A DNA stretch of 64,000 nucleotides. It comes from Pararhizobium arenae. Lineage in GTDB: Bacteria > Pseudomonadota > Alphaproteobacteria > Rhizobiales > Rhizobiaceae. The translations under genes and the position numbers were made by a program. The notes under the pieces were generated by a model that saw nothing but the letters and a program-made list of their open reading frames with translations, was not told the origin of the DNA and ran no database searches. Within the stretch, counting starts at the first letter, position 1, and each line of letters begins with the position of its first letter. The stretch spans positions 1-64,000 of the forward strand of contig NZ_MOOY01000011.1 in assembly GCF_001931685.1 (NCBI RefSeq). The letters run 5' to 3'. Positions 1 through 7,960 of this stretch are shown one piece after another.

Positions 1-138
1 AATGAAAATGGCTATGGAAAAACAGGCCGCATGAGGCCAGATTAAAAGCCCAAGACTCTCCCCAAAACTGGAGGAAGATTGGGTCTCAGGTCACCACGCC
101 CATCCCGGCAGGCGGGGCGACCACACAGGGGGCTGTTG

Positions 139-193
139 AAACCGCGCGAGAGAGCGAAGCCATGCGAAAGAGCTTAGCCCGGACGCGCGGTTT
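139..193 (+). terminator. GC-rich hairpin upstream of the integrase
   Basis: AAACCGCGCG (139-148) and CGCGCGGTTT (184-193) are perfect 10-base inverted arms around a 35-base loop, and the second arm runs into TTTT. It could end transcription arriving from the left of the window. The rest of 1-287 shows no convincing gene, only short open tails at the left edge that may be the end of an upstream coding sequence. Confidence 0.35.
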
Positions 194-242
194 TGGCCAG
201 TAATAGCACCTAAAACCGCACGGCCCGCAACCAATATAATTA

Positions 243-267
243 GTCCGATAATCTTGCATTATCGGAC
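243..267. promoter_or_regulatory. 25-bp palindrome before the integrase gene
   Basis: GTCCGATAAT (243-252) and ATTATCGGAC (258-267) are perfect inverted arms around a 5-base spacer, ending 20 bases before the recombinase start codon. Inverted 9-11 base arms around a short spacer are the usual layout of a tyrosine recombinase core site, and also of a repressor operator. Which one this is cannot be told from sequence; no second copy was seen in the window. Confidence 0.5.
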
Positions 268-287
268 GTTCTTGTCATTATAGAGAA

Positions 288-1421
288 ATGGCCCAAATCA
301 TCGAGCAAAACAGCGAAAATCACGTCGAGGAGATCTCGGCGCCGTCTTTCAGCACAGCCTCCGGCGGTGATATTTCCGCGCCGGAGGTGTCGGGCGATAG
401 CGCACTCCCATCTCTTGCCGGCAGTGATCACCCACCAGCTCATCTCGCCGAACTTGCCGATCGCGCCCGCGGCTATGTCGAAGCCGCCAGTTCCGCCAAT
501 ACGCGCAAAGCGTATGCCTCCGATTGGAAGCACTTCTCCGCCTGGTGCCGCCGATCGGGCCTCTCTCCCCTCCCCCCGCATCCGCAAACTGTCGGGCTTT
601 ACATCACCGCCTGCGCCTCGGGTGCGGCCGAGCGCGGCATGAAAGCCAATGCGGTCTCGACCATCGAACGACGCCTCTCTTCCCTCTCCTGGAGCTTTTC
701 TCAGCGCGGCTTAACACTCGATCGCAAGGACAGGCATATCGCTACCGTCATGGCCGGCATCCGCAACAGCCACGCCAAGCCACCGCTTCAAAAGGAAGCG
801 GTCATGGCGGACGATATCATCGCTATGCTGGAAACACTGGACCGCGCTTCTCTCCGCGGTATGCGAGATCGGGCCATGTTGCTGGTCGGCTTTGCCGGTG
901 GTCTTCGACGCTCCGAGATCGTTGGCCTCGATCTCAAAGCCGACCAGACTGAGGACGGGCGCGGTTGGATCGAAATCCTCGACAAAGGCATGCTTATTGC
1001 CTTGCGCGGTAAGACCGGATGGCGAGAGGTCGAGATCGGTCGCGGCTCGGCCGATGCGACCTGCCCGGTCGCCGCAATCGAGACCTGGATTAAGTTCGCC
1101 AAACTGGCTCATGGCCCGCTTTTTCGCCGGGTGACAGGACAAGGCAAAGGCGTGGGACCCGACCGTCTCAACGATAAGGAAGTGGCGCGGCTGGTGAAGC
1201 GGGCGGCCATGGCGGCAGGCGTTCGCGGCGATCTGAGCGAAATTGAACGCGCCTTCAAGTTCTCCGGCCATTCCCTGCGGGCTGGTCTTGCCTCCTCCGC
1301 TGAGGTCGACGAACGCTATGTCCAGAAACAGCTCGGTCACGCGTCCGCAGAGATGACCCGCAGATATCAGCGGCGGCGGGATCGCTTCCGTGTGAATTTG
1401 ACCAAGGCAGCAGGGCTTTAG
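288..1421 (+). CDS. Tyrosine recombinase (phage-integrase family)
   Basis: A 377-residue site-specific recombinase that would cut and rejoin DNA through a phosphotyrosine intermediate. Residues about 58-160 form the SAM-like core-binding domain and 175-377 the catalytic domain. The active-site set is visible: Arg in GGLRRSE (about 207), Lys in RGKTG (about 242), HSLR (His328, Arg331), His351 in LGHAS and the nucleophile Tyr360 in RRYQ. The first 55 residues are a low-complexity leader. It stands alone, right behind a 25-bp palindrome that may be its site or operator. A decayed relative lies near 7.6-8.0 kb. Its job could be plasmid multimer resolution or integration; the sequence does not decide. 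Family assignment is secure. Confidence 0.9.
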   Translation: MAQIIEQNSENHVEEISAPSFSTASGGDISAPEVSGDSALPSLAGSDHPPAHLAELADRARGYVEAASSANTRKAYASDWKHFSAWCRRSGLSPLPPHPQTVGLYITACASGAAERGMKANAVSTIERRLSSLSWSFSQRGLTLDRKDRHIATVMAGIRNSHAKPPLQKEAVMADDIIAMLETLDRASLRGMRDRAMLLVGFAGGLRRSEIVGLDLKADQTEDGRGWIEILDKGMLIALRGKTGWREVEIGRGSADATCPVAAIETWIKFAKLAHGPLFRRVTGQGKGVGPDRLNDKEVARLVKRAAMAAGVRGDLSEIERAFKFSGHSLRAGLASSAEVDERYVQKQLGHASAEMTRRYQRRRDRFRVNLTKAAGL

Positions 1422-1505
1422 GTGACCCTCCCCTGCTCTGGAGTGAAATCATAAGAGGAGAGCGCAGTGCCGAATTCTTCGCTTAGCGCTTCAATTGAAA
1501 TCGGA

Positions 1506-1546
1506 AGCTAAAAGCCAGCGCCCAGCGCGCCCGCGTGCTTTTAGCT
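1506..1546. terminator. Bidirectional terminator between convergent genes
   Basis: AGCTAAAAGC (1506-1515) and GCTTTTAGCT (1537-1546) form a perfect 10-bp stem with a 21-base GC-rich loop between the convergent recombinase and PPOX genes. The second arm contains the PPOX stop codon. The A/T runs inside the arms would give a U-rich flank in either direction. Confidence 0.5.
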
Positions 1547-2026
1547 CAATGTCACTTGAGCAACGTTGTCCTTATAATCTTGCTTAGGATCCGAACCGAG
1601 CAGCAACTTCAATCCGGCCCAAAGGCTTGACCCGTCCTTCCAGATCTCAGCTCGCTGAGCGTCAAGCCGGAGGAGAACCAGTTTGGGATCATCCTTGCCG
1701 CCCTCATACCAAGCTGCCACGAACCGGTTCCATAGCCGATCGATGACTGCCCGGTCGTTGTCTATGACGAGGTCGCCGTGGATGGACGCGAAAACGTCAT
1801 GACCCTTCGATGCAAAAGTAGCGATAGCTCGATGTGCACCTGAAATCTGTCTCACGAGATCGGATTCAGTCGATGTAAAGAACCAGATCGGTCCATGGTC
1901 TCCGTCGAGCTGCGCCGTCATCGGCCGTGTGTGACTTTCATCGACACCCGCGAGACCAAGCATCACCGTCATGTCAGATTTCAACGCCTTCCAGAATTTT
2001 TCCTGAAGCTCTTCCCGATCTACCAT
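1541..2026 (-). CDS. Pyridoxamine 5'-phosphate oxidase-fold general stress protein
   Basis: Predicted 161-residue split-barrel flavin-binding protein of the general-stress PPOX-like family. Recognisable stretches are the N-terminal strand with MTVMLG and the segment around PIWFFTSTESD, followed by a helix carrying DRLWNRFVAAW and a C-terminal strand WKDGSS. The start is placed at the second of two adjacent ATGs, five bases after GGAGG. Such proteins usually bind FMN or F420 and are induced under stress, but the reaction is mostly unknown. It lies 50 bases downstream of the YidB-like gene on the same strand, so the EcfG-like promoter upstream of that gene may drive both. Confidence 0.8.
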   Translation of the reverse strand: MVDREELQEKFWKALKSDMTVMLGLAGVDESHTRPMTAQLDGDHGPIWFFTSTESDLVRQISGAHRAIATFASKGHDVFASIHGDLVIDNDRAVIDRLWNRFVAAWYEGGKDDPKLVLLRLDAQRAEIWKDGSSLWAGLKLLLGSDPKQDYKDNVAQVTLS

Positions 2027-2075
2027 CATTTCCTCCAATGCAAAGTTTCCTAAATAGGCAATGTGACGAAATCGC

Positions 2076-2603
2076 TTACACAACTTGTGGCTTAATTGAC
2101 GGAACCGACGCTGGTTGACCCGAAGGCTCTACATCGTCCTCGACTGGAAGCTTCCCATCGGGTGTGAGGTGATCAACTGCGGCAGGTAGATCTCGGCTAA
2201 GACGCAGAAGAAGTTCGTCCTTGGCTAAACCTGTCCTAGCAGCAAGCTCGTCGAGCAGTTCTGGGCCAAGCACTTCCGAAAGCTTACGGTCGTCAATCGG
2301 TCGATTTTCTCCTGACTGAACCCAGGATTCTGCGGTTTCGCCCTGCCCTCTCTCTTCGAATTGTCGAAGGAGATCACCGAGCCCGGCTGCGAGGCCCCCG
2401 CGCGCTCCACTACCGAAAAGACCGCCGAGGCCACCAAGGCCGCCACCTCCTAGAAGGTCACCGAGCCCACTTGCTTGTCGTTCGCGACCGGGTTGATCCT
2501 GCGAATTTCTCATCCCGCGGAAAACCTCCGCAATTTTATCCCTGTTCTGATATCCTGCAACCGCGAGGACGCCCAGAAGGGCTTTAAGAGCGCTACTTGC
2601 CAT
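2076..2603 (-). CDS. YidB family (DUF937) protein
   Basis: A 175-residue protein with an N-terminal hydrophobic helix (ALKALLGVLAVAGY), a glycine-rich linker around residues 45-75 (LGDLLGGGGLGGLGGLFGSG) and the conserved C-terminal half with SWVQSGENRPI, LGPELLDELAARTG and LPAAVDHLTPDGKLP. This is the usual order of the YidB/DUF937 family, whose function is unknown. The gene sits first in a likely two-gene unit with the PPOX-fold stress gene, behind a match to the alphaproteobacterial general-stress promoter at 2660-2685. The family call is firm; a stress role is inferred from promoter and neighbours. Confidence 0.8.
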   Translation of the reverse strand: MASSALKALLGVLAVAGYQNRDKIAEVFRGMRNSQDQPGRERQASGLGDLLGGGGLGGLGGLFGSGARGGLAAGLGDLLRQFEERGQGETAESWVQSGENRPIDDRKLSEVLGPELLDELAARTGLAKDELLLRLSRDLPAAVDHLTPDGKLPVEDDVEPSGQPASVPSIKPQVV

Positions 2604-2659
2604 GCTAATGATCCCTTGAACTGACTAAACTGGAACACTCGTCGAGCGTGATCACAAGC

Positions 2660-2685
2660 AACGACCGTGCGAGGCTACAAGTTCC
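2660..2685 (-). promoter_or_regulatory. EcfG-type general stress promoter
   Basis: On the minus strand GGAAC (complement of 2681-2685) is followed after 17 bases by CGTT (complement of 2660-2663), an exact match to the GGAAC-N16/17-CGTT consensus of the alphaproteobacterial sigma factor EcfG. It ends 57 bases before the YidB-family start codon, a normal distance. Confidence 0.6.
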
Positions 2686-2790
2686 CTCCAGGTGGATCAG
2701 CTTGGTCCGTATCTAACGGACAACTTCTAAGCCCTTCGGGAACCAATAGAGTCCATCTGAATTGCAGGTGATCAGTAGTAGGAGGGTCAG

Positions 2791-3051
2791 ATGCCCGAGC
2801 ACGCGATCTCAAAACGCTATTTCTTCGACATTACGAACGGCGACGGATTTGTCGCCGATGATACAGGGCTTGTCCTAAATGAGAAAAGCAAAGTTGAGGA
2901 AGAGGCAACGATGATTTTGGCCGATATCGCTCGTGATGAGCTGCCTGGTAAGCCCGAAGGCAACGCGATCGTCGATGTTCGCGATGAAAAAGGTGAGCGT
3001 GTTTACAGTGCCGCTCTCCAGTTTCAAAAACGCTGGATCTCGGCCTATTAG
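2791..3051 (+). CDS. DUF6894 family small protein
   Basis: An 86-residue acidic protein with RYFFDITNGDGFVADDTG near the N terminus and IVDVRDEKGERVYSA near the end, the pattern of the small DUF6894 family common in Rhizobiales. Function unknown. AGGAGG lies just before the ATG. It stands divergent from the YidB-like gene and 88 bases before the histidine kinase, on the kinase strand, so co-transcription with the kinase is possible. Confidence 0.75.
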   Translation: MPEHAISKRYFFDITNGDGFVADDTGLVLNEKSKVEEEATMILADIARDELPGKPEGNAIVDVRDEKGERVYSAALQFQKRWISAY

Positions 3052-3139
3052 CGATATCGCTTAGACGATTTGGTTGCGTAGCACCCCTGAGTAAGTTACT
3101 GAGAACCTTACTTGTGATCGCCTGGGGGGTGGGTGACCC

Positions 3140-4780
3140 ATGAAAAAGCGACTGTTCGCAGTAGCAGCGGCTGCTCTAATCCCAACCCTTGGATTGTTGA
3201 TCTATAACGAGGTTGCTTCCCGTTATCGTCGATCGGAAGAGATTAACATACAGGCTGCTGCGTCCGCGCGTCTCGCCGCTTCCGAAATTGAACGCATTCT
3301 GGAAGGCACCCGCAGTCTGCTCATCGCTGTTTCAGCCATCCCGGCGGTTAACGATCTCAGCGGCGAGGGCTGCACAAAGACGCTGAACAGCGTTGCCAGC
3401 CGAATTCCCCAAACGGGCGCGATCCTGCTCATCAATACGCAGGGCAAACTCGTCTGTGATAGCCAGGGACATGTCGCTGGAACCGATTTTTCCGACAGAT
3501 CCTATGTTCGCGAGGCCTTGCAGGCCAACGACGTCGTTGTTGGCGAGTACACCATCAGCAAACTTACCGGTGTGGCGGTCCTACCGATCGCAATGCCTAT
3601 TCGGCGCGACGATGAGGTCGTCGGGGTGCTCAGCACAGGTATTCGGCTTTCTTGGCTGCAGCAGCGCATTCAAGAGCGTGGAGTTCAGGAAGGCGGCGCT
3701 GTGACCATCGCTGATCGGAACGGAACCATCCTTGCTCGTGCGCCCTTTCCGGAGAAGTTTGTGGGTACGCGTATACCCGAGCGATACCATCATCTTCGAA
3801 CCGCTAAGTCGCCCGGCACGATTGAAGTTATGAGCCAGGATGGCACGGAGCGGATCCTTGGTTACGAGCCGATCACGCCGTCGAAACCACTCTATGTCAG
3901 CGCAGGACTTTCCACGAAAGAGGCTTTTGCGGAAATCAATCGTGCGACATGGGCAGCGGCACTTTCCCTGCTGCTCAGCACGCTGGTCGCGGTGTTTGCA
4001 GCCCACTGGGTCGGTAAACGCTTCATCCTCCAGCCAATTGATCAGATCATGGGTGTTCTGGAGCGTTGGCTGTCTGGGGATTCGGCAGCGCGCACGGGAA
4101 TGCCAGGAACCTTCGAACTCGAGGTTCTGGGACGCTCGCTGGATGCGCTTCTCGACCAGCTTGACCGTCAGCGCGCGGAGATCGAAGAAACCGATCAAAA
4201 GCGCGCCCTGCTCGCTCGCGAGCTCAGCCATCGGGTGAAAAACACCCTGACGATCATTTCCGCGCTAGCCCGCCAGTCGTTTCGTAAAGACCGGGACGCA
4301 GTTGAGACTTTCGACGAGCGTGTACGGGCTCTGAGCGGCGCTTACGATCTTATGCTGTCAGGCGAAGGGCACAGTACAGAGCTGGGTACCCTTGTTAGCG
4401 GTGCACTGCGGCCGTATGCAGATCTCGCAGATGAAAGATGCCATGTTTCAGGCCCCCGGATAGAAATCACGCCTGAAGTCGCGCTCGGTCTGTCTCTCGT
4501 CATTCACGAACTGATGACAAACGCCATCAAGTATGGCGCGCTCTCTAACGGATCCGGCCATATCGACATCGATTGGACGTTGACTAAGGAAGAGGTCATG
4601 TTTTCCTGGCACGAGCGGGGAGGACCTGCAGTAACCCCACCCGCGCAGGAAGGCTTCGGATCGAAGTTGATCCAAAACGCCATGCCCACTGGAGTGGGCA
4701 CAAGGATAAAGATTGACTACTTTCCCCAGGGTCTCCGCTTTGTGCTTGTCTTTGCCAACGAGGCAGGCATCCGTGATTAG
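3140..4780 (+). CDS. HWE/HisKA_2-type membrane sensor histidine kinase
   Basis: A 546-residue sensor kinase. Residues about 5-23 form the first membrane helix and about 270-291 the second, bracketing a roughly 245-residue periplasmic Cache-type sensor domain; a HAMP-like linker follows (about 295-345). The dimerisation helix carries ELSHRVKNTL with the phospho-acceptor His364, and the ATPase domain has HELMTNAIKYGALS (N box, 456-469), the W-x-E-like SWHERGG (489-495) and GFGSKLI. This arrangement marks the HWE/HisKA_2 class. In alphaproteobacteria such kinases often feed the PhyR-NepR-EcfG general stress cascade, which would suit the stress-type neighbours. No response regulator gene is adjacent, so its partner must lie elsewhere. 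Confidence 0.9.
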   Translation: MKKRLFAVAAAALIPTLGLLIYNEVASRYRRSEEINIQAAASARLAASEIERILEGTRSLLIAVSAIPAVNDLSGEGCTKTLNSVASRIPQTGAILLINTQGKLVCDSQGHVAGTDFSDRSYVREALQANDVVVGEYTISKLTGVAVLPIAMPIRRDDEVVGVLSTGIRLSWLQQRIQERGVQEGGAVTIADRNGTILARAPFPEKFVGTRIPERYHHLRTAKSPGTIEVMSQDGTERILGYEPITPSKPLYVSAGLSTKEAFAEINRATWAAALSLLLSTLVAVFAAHWVGKRFILQPIDQIMGVLERWLSGDSAARTGMPGTFELEVLGRSLDALLDQLDRQRAEIEETDQKRALLARELSHRVKNTLTIISALARQSFRKDRDAVETFDERVRALSGAYDLMLSGEGHSTELGTLVSGALRPYADLADERCHVSGPRIEITPEVALGLSLVIHELMTNAIKYGALSNGSGHIDIDWTLTKEEVMFSWHERGGPAVTPPAQEGFGSKLIQNAMPTGVGTRIKIDYFPQGLRFVLVFANEAGIRD

Positions 4781-4966
4781 CCGGCCGCGGTGAAGTGGAC
4801 CATCTGCTCATCGGCTGAGGCGCCTCACTGGCCGGACTCGTCGTTAGGCGCAGCACGCCAAAGGTTACTTAAGCCGCCCGTACTTGATCGTGGTCACCGC
4901 AGCCTATTTAAAATATTCACCGCCGGCCTAACGAGACCGGACCATTATGGATTGTCAGGGGAGTAC

Positions 4967-5143
4967 ATGATGGACGACAAAAAACGTCGCCACAGAGGCT
5001 CGTCGCCCTTTGGAGATTTTGAACAATCTAAGAAAGTCGCGGTCGAAGAAGAGCGCAAAAAGCGGGAAGCCGAGAAGCTGAAAACCGAGCGGCTTGGAGC
5101 TTTGCGCTTGGCCCAGATTCAACAGCAGTCCAAAAATGTTTGA
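4967..5143 (+). CDS. Small highly charged protein
   Basis: A 58-residue product rich in Lys, Arg and Glu, with one long charged helix (VAVEEERKKREAEKLKTE) likely to be a short coiled coil. The start is the first of two ATGs after GGGGAG (about 4 bases). An upstream in-frame extension to 4790 looks non-coding. It overlaps the 3' end of the convergent gene at 5119-5337. Function unknown. Confidence 0.5.
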   Translation: MMDDKKRRHRGSSPFGDFEQSKKVAVEEERKKREAEKLKTERLGALRLAQIQQQSKNV

Positions 5144-5337
5144 TCTTTGCTGATAGAGGCCATGCCGGGGCGTGTCACGGCAACGCCTAGTCGTGCCGCC
5201 TGTCCTCGCACGCATGCTAAAGCATGATCCTCGATTGTAAACGCGATCTCAACGACGCGCCCTTCTTCGAACACCCGCACAACAAACGAATTATCGCCGG
5301 TCAAGATACGAACCTCATCAATAATGGATGGCCCCAA
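5119..5337 (-). CDS. Hypothetical protein, 72 aa
   Basis: Small open frame with a plausible beta-rich segment (NSFVVRVFEEGRVVEIAF) and a Cys-Cys C terminus. Its 3' end overlaps the 3' end of the charged small protein by 25 bases on the other strand. No family recognised; the amino-acid make-up favours a real gene, with moderate doubt. Confidence 0.45.
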   Translation of the reverse strand: MGPSIIDEVRILTGDNSFVVRVFEEGRVVEIAFTIEDHALACVRGQAARLGVAVTRPGMASISKDQTFLDCC

Positions 5338-5513
5338 ATCATATCTTGAACGTTCGGCCTACATTGAGCCTTAAAGAAACGATTTCACTATGAAAATCAG
5401 AACCCGAAGCACCCGTTAGGTCGTATTCATCCTTCGTTATCCGTCCGGATCCGTCACCCCTCGTTTTTTAGGGGCAAGGCGCTATTCCTTTAGCATCTAA
5501 TCTGGATACGTGG

Positions 5514-5843
5514 ATGATCTCGGAACTTCAGCATTGGTTGGGGATGGCGAAGGGGCGACGGAGCGTTCGCCACACCTATGAACTCGCTATGAGCGCCATA
5601 AGCCTCAGGAATGTGACCGAAGAAGTACGTCTGCTTGCGTGTGACGTTCTGCAACGCGCTGGTCCATTCATCAATCATCCGATTGCCGAAGCAGCAGACT
5701 TGCAAGCGATCGAACAGTTGTTTTTGAGATTGAGCAGTGAAATCAGCGCTATAGCGCACGCACCTGATGAGACGAAACTAACTTGTGCAAACGGTCCATC
5801 TAGGGCGCTGAATCTTAACGATCTTTTAGATCCTGAAGGTTGA
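5514..5843 (+). CDS. Hypothetical helical protein, 109 aa
   Basis: Predicted mostly helical (RSVRHTYELAMSAISLR, EEVRLLACDVLQRAG, DLQAIEQLFLRLSSEIS). No known motif and no strong ribosome-binding site; the start ATG at 5514 is the first in frame. It precedes the cold-shock gene by about 190 bases on the same strand. Confidence 0.45.
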   Translation: MISELQHWLGMAKGRRSVRHTYELAMSAISLRNVTEEVRLLACDVLQRAGPFINHPIAEAADLQAIEQLFLRLSSEISAIAHAPDETKLTCANGPSRALNLNDLLDPEG

Positions 5844-6033
5844 GCAATTCCTCATACATCCTTTCTGGAGATGAGACGTCTCCCGCCCGCTCCTGTCAAG
5901 CATCTGTTTTATTTCCACAGGAACGGAACGACAACCCTTATAGTACGCATGATACCTCCGAGGGTTGCACGAAAGTCTCTCAGTCAATAAGCTGCCGACG
6001 CGGCAATGACGCCGATGAAATTGAGGGGACGGC

Positions 6034-6234
6034 ATGGCGACCGGTACAGTTAAGTTTTTCAATCAGGACAAGGGTTTTGGTTTTATCACGCCTGAGAATG
6101 GTGGGCAGGACGTATTCGTTCACATCTCGGCGGTTCATGGCGGAGCACTGCGGGACGGTGTGAAGGTAAGCTACGAACTCGGTCAGGATCGCAAGACCGG
6201 GAAATCCAAGGCTGAGAACGTCCAGGCACTTTGA
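6034..6234 (+). CDS. Cold-shock-like nucleic-acid chaperone (CspA family)
   Basis: A 66-residue single cold-shock domain. RNP1 is seen as KGFGFITP and RNP2 as VFVHIS, with the usual opening GTVKFFN. These proteins bind single-stranded RNA or DNA and melt secondary structure. The start follows GGGGAC by a few bases. The 190-base leader (5844-6033) is long enough to form a structured 5' UTR, as is common for csp genes, but no particular structure is claimed. A hairpin terminator follows at 6335. Family secure. Confidence 0.95.
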   Translation: MATGTVKFFNQDKGFGFITPENGGQDVFVHISAVHGGALRDGVKVSYELGQDRKTGKSKAENVQAL

Positions 6235-6334
6235 TCGCCGAAAGGCTGAGCTGGGCTGCCCTAAGTTCTGCAGTCTATCTGCATCGATGGTTGCCGACTG
6301 TTACAGTTGCCTCTGTACGGCGATCAAACATACA

Positions 6335-6367
6335 AAACCCGTGGTAGCTTTGCTCCGCGGGTTTTCG
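6335..6367 (+). terminator. Rho-independent terminator after the cold-shock gene
   Basis: AAACCCGTGG (6335-6344) pairs with CCGCGGGTTT (6355-6364, one U-G wobble) around a 10-base loop, followed by TCGTTTGTT. It lies 100 bases downstream of the cold-shock stop codon. Confidence 0.7.
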
Positions 6368-6439
6368 TTTGTTGGAATGAAGCGGGATCTCTCCGAGGTG
6401 TCTTGCATCTATGCAAGCCTCCAACTCCTTCAGCTCAGC

Positions 6440-6793
6440 TCAGCTCTCGTCTGTTGCCCAAAGCTCTGTAATCTGTTTAGCTAGCAAAGCCCGCTCTTCA
6501 AGGGTTGTAAGTGGCAGCCCCGGGATCTCCGGTACCGCTTGCCGGATGTCATCGAAAATTGCCTGCATGTCCTTCCCCTCGCCCAGCTGCTTCGCGTTGT
6601 GTAAGGTCCGGTGTGTTCGGATCAAGCCTGCGTAACGCTGCTGCACTTCGGACATGGTGATGTCGCCGGCAATCCATTCTTCAATCCACGCCAGGAATTG
6701 AGGGTCGCGCTCGACTTGAAAGCCAGCCGTCTGCTTCTTTGAAACCGAATGTTCCCAACGCGCCCGGCGTTCCTCTGCAGTCCATCTCGTCAT
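6440..6793 (-). CDS. VbhA-like antitoxin domain protein
   Basis: A 117-residue protein whose residues about 15-55 (AGFQVERDPQFLAWIEEWI, then GDITMSEVQQRY) resemble the VbhA antitoxin motif that blocks Fic AMP-transferase toxins. In that family a short helix with an S/T-x-x-x-E/G pattern sits against the Fic active site. The C-terminal half is helical. No Fic toxin gene lies beside it, so it would be an orphan antitoxin or the domain serves another role. The resemblance was judged by eye and is moderate. Confidence 0.55.
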   Translation of the reverse strand: MTRWTAEERRARWEHSVSKKQTAGFQVERDPQFLAWIEEWIAGDITMSEVQQRYAGLIRTHRTLHNAKQLGEGKDMQAIFDDIRQAVPEIPGLPLTTLEERALLAKQITELWATDES

Positions 6794-6869
6794 TTCTCAT
6801 CCCGGTTCGCTGCCATTTGGCTCTTTGCTGTATGACCGCCCGCAACTTTTCGCTCTTGAGCCGGTCGGC

Positions 6870-6971
6870 TTACTTCTGACGGTCGATCACCTTAGGCGCG
6901 AAAGCCTTCAATGTTTCAAAATCGCCCCGCGGAGATGCGACACCTCGGGCGTCGCTGTTTTTTTCTGCCAT
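6870..6971 (-). CDS. 33-residue small protein
   Basis: A short frame beginning MAEKNSDARG and ending KVIDRQK, preceded by GGAGGG six bases before the ATG, a strong ribosome-binding site. Too short for standard ORF calling. It sits 76 bases upstream of the VbhA-like gene on the same strand and may be co-transcribed. Hydrophilic, no membrane segment, function unknown. Confidence 0.45.
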   Translation of the reverse strand: MAEKNSDARGVASPRGDFETLKAFAPKVIDRQK

Positions 6972-7628
6972 GTGAGCCCTCCGTTTTGTTTTTAAGTAGA
7001 GAGGTGCGGGCGCAGACCAGCATTTTACTATTTTAATCCGGCTTGGCGCGAAAGTGAGGAACGAGCTCCCGCGATCACCACACTAGACATCCGCGTTGAG
7101 CTGCCTCATTGAGCATCGAAACGAGGCATGCTGGATAAAAGCGCTGGATGAATAGAGCTCTAGCAGGAGAAGGGCCCCGGAAGGATCAGCACCGGAGGCT
7201 CTTTTCTTCTTGCTGGCCCGGAATTTCCACCTGTCCACTGCGGCTGTCTCGACCTTTTGCCTATTGACGGTCACCCCGGAGAAATGCTGCTCTGCGACGC
7301 CGGTAGAAATCGAACGCTCTGGCCAACGAGGTCCCTGCTTGATGAGAGGCAGGGGCCTTTTTGTCCGGATCGGACATCAACCCTTGAACCGGTCGAACGC
7401 GCTCAGCCGGTGCTCACCAAACGGCGTCGCCTGCCCTTCTCTTTCGATTCGATACCTGAAGCAGAGCAAAATAATCGTCAGCGGCGCAATGTCCATCATC
7501 GAAGAAACCGACTGTCCGATGAAATAACCGAGCTTCGTTCCGTCGAAACCGCGGCTGGACCAGTCGATCTCTAACAAGAACGAGCCCACGCCTTGTCACC
7601 GAACATGGGTGAGAAAGTATCACAGAAT
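6972..7628. other. Region without a convincing gene
   Basis: Several short frames overlap on both strands (such as 7083-7274 and 7377-7589 on the minus strand, the latter with one hydrophobic segment), but none has a good ribosome-binding site or a recognisable family. The stretch reads as decayed coding DNA next to the recombinase relic that follows. Confidence 0.4.
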
Positions 7629-7960
7629 GGGAGATGTCGGGCAATAGCGCCCTCCCCTCTCTCGCCCGCTACGACCAAACGCGAGCTCATCTCACCATTC
7701 TGGCTGATCGCGCGCGGCGCGTTCGGGCACCGTCTCACGGCGGCCGCTCGATCCGCAGTTGGCTAGTGCCAACCTCAAGCGGCGGACGAAGATGGCCGGT
7801 TGGAGTGGGATGAATATTCAGCGCATGGACTGCGGTCAGGATTTTTGACCGAGGTCGCCAACCGCGGCATTCCCCTGATGGAGGCTATGGAACAGTCGCG
7901 ACACCGGTCACTACAACAGGCGTTCAGATAGTATAGAAACGCAACACAGCGCAGTGGACC
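7629..7960 (+). pseudogene. Tyrosine recombinase remnant
   Basis: About 95 bases from 7629 are clearly related to bases 380-477 of the intact recombinase gene (shared GATAGCGC/AATAGCGC, CTCCC-TCTCT, AGCTCATCTC and TGATCGCGC blocks), encoding an equivalent of its residues 35-63. From about 7812 another frame reads a recombinase C terminus: HGLRSGFLTE gives the His-x-x-Arg motif and EQSRHRS the second His region, with a stop codon after QQAFR and more matching sequence beyond. The central catalytic part is missing. This is a broken, internally deleted second integrase. Confidence 0.65.
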
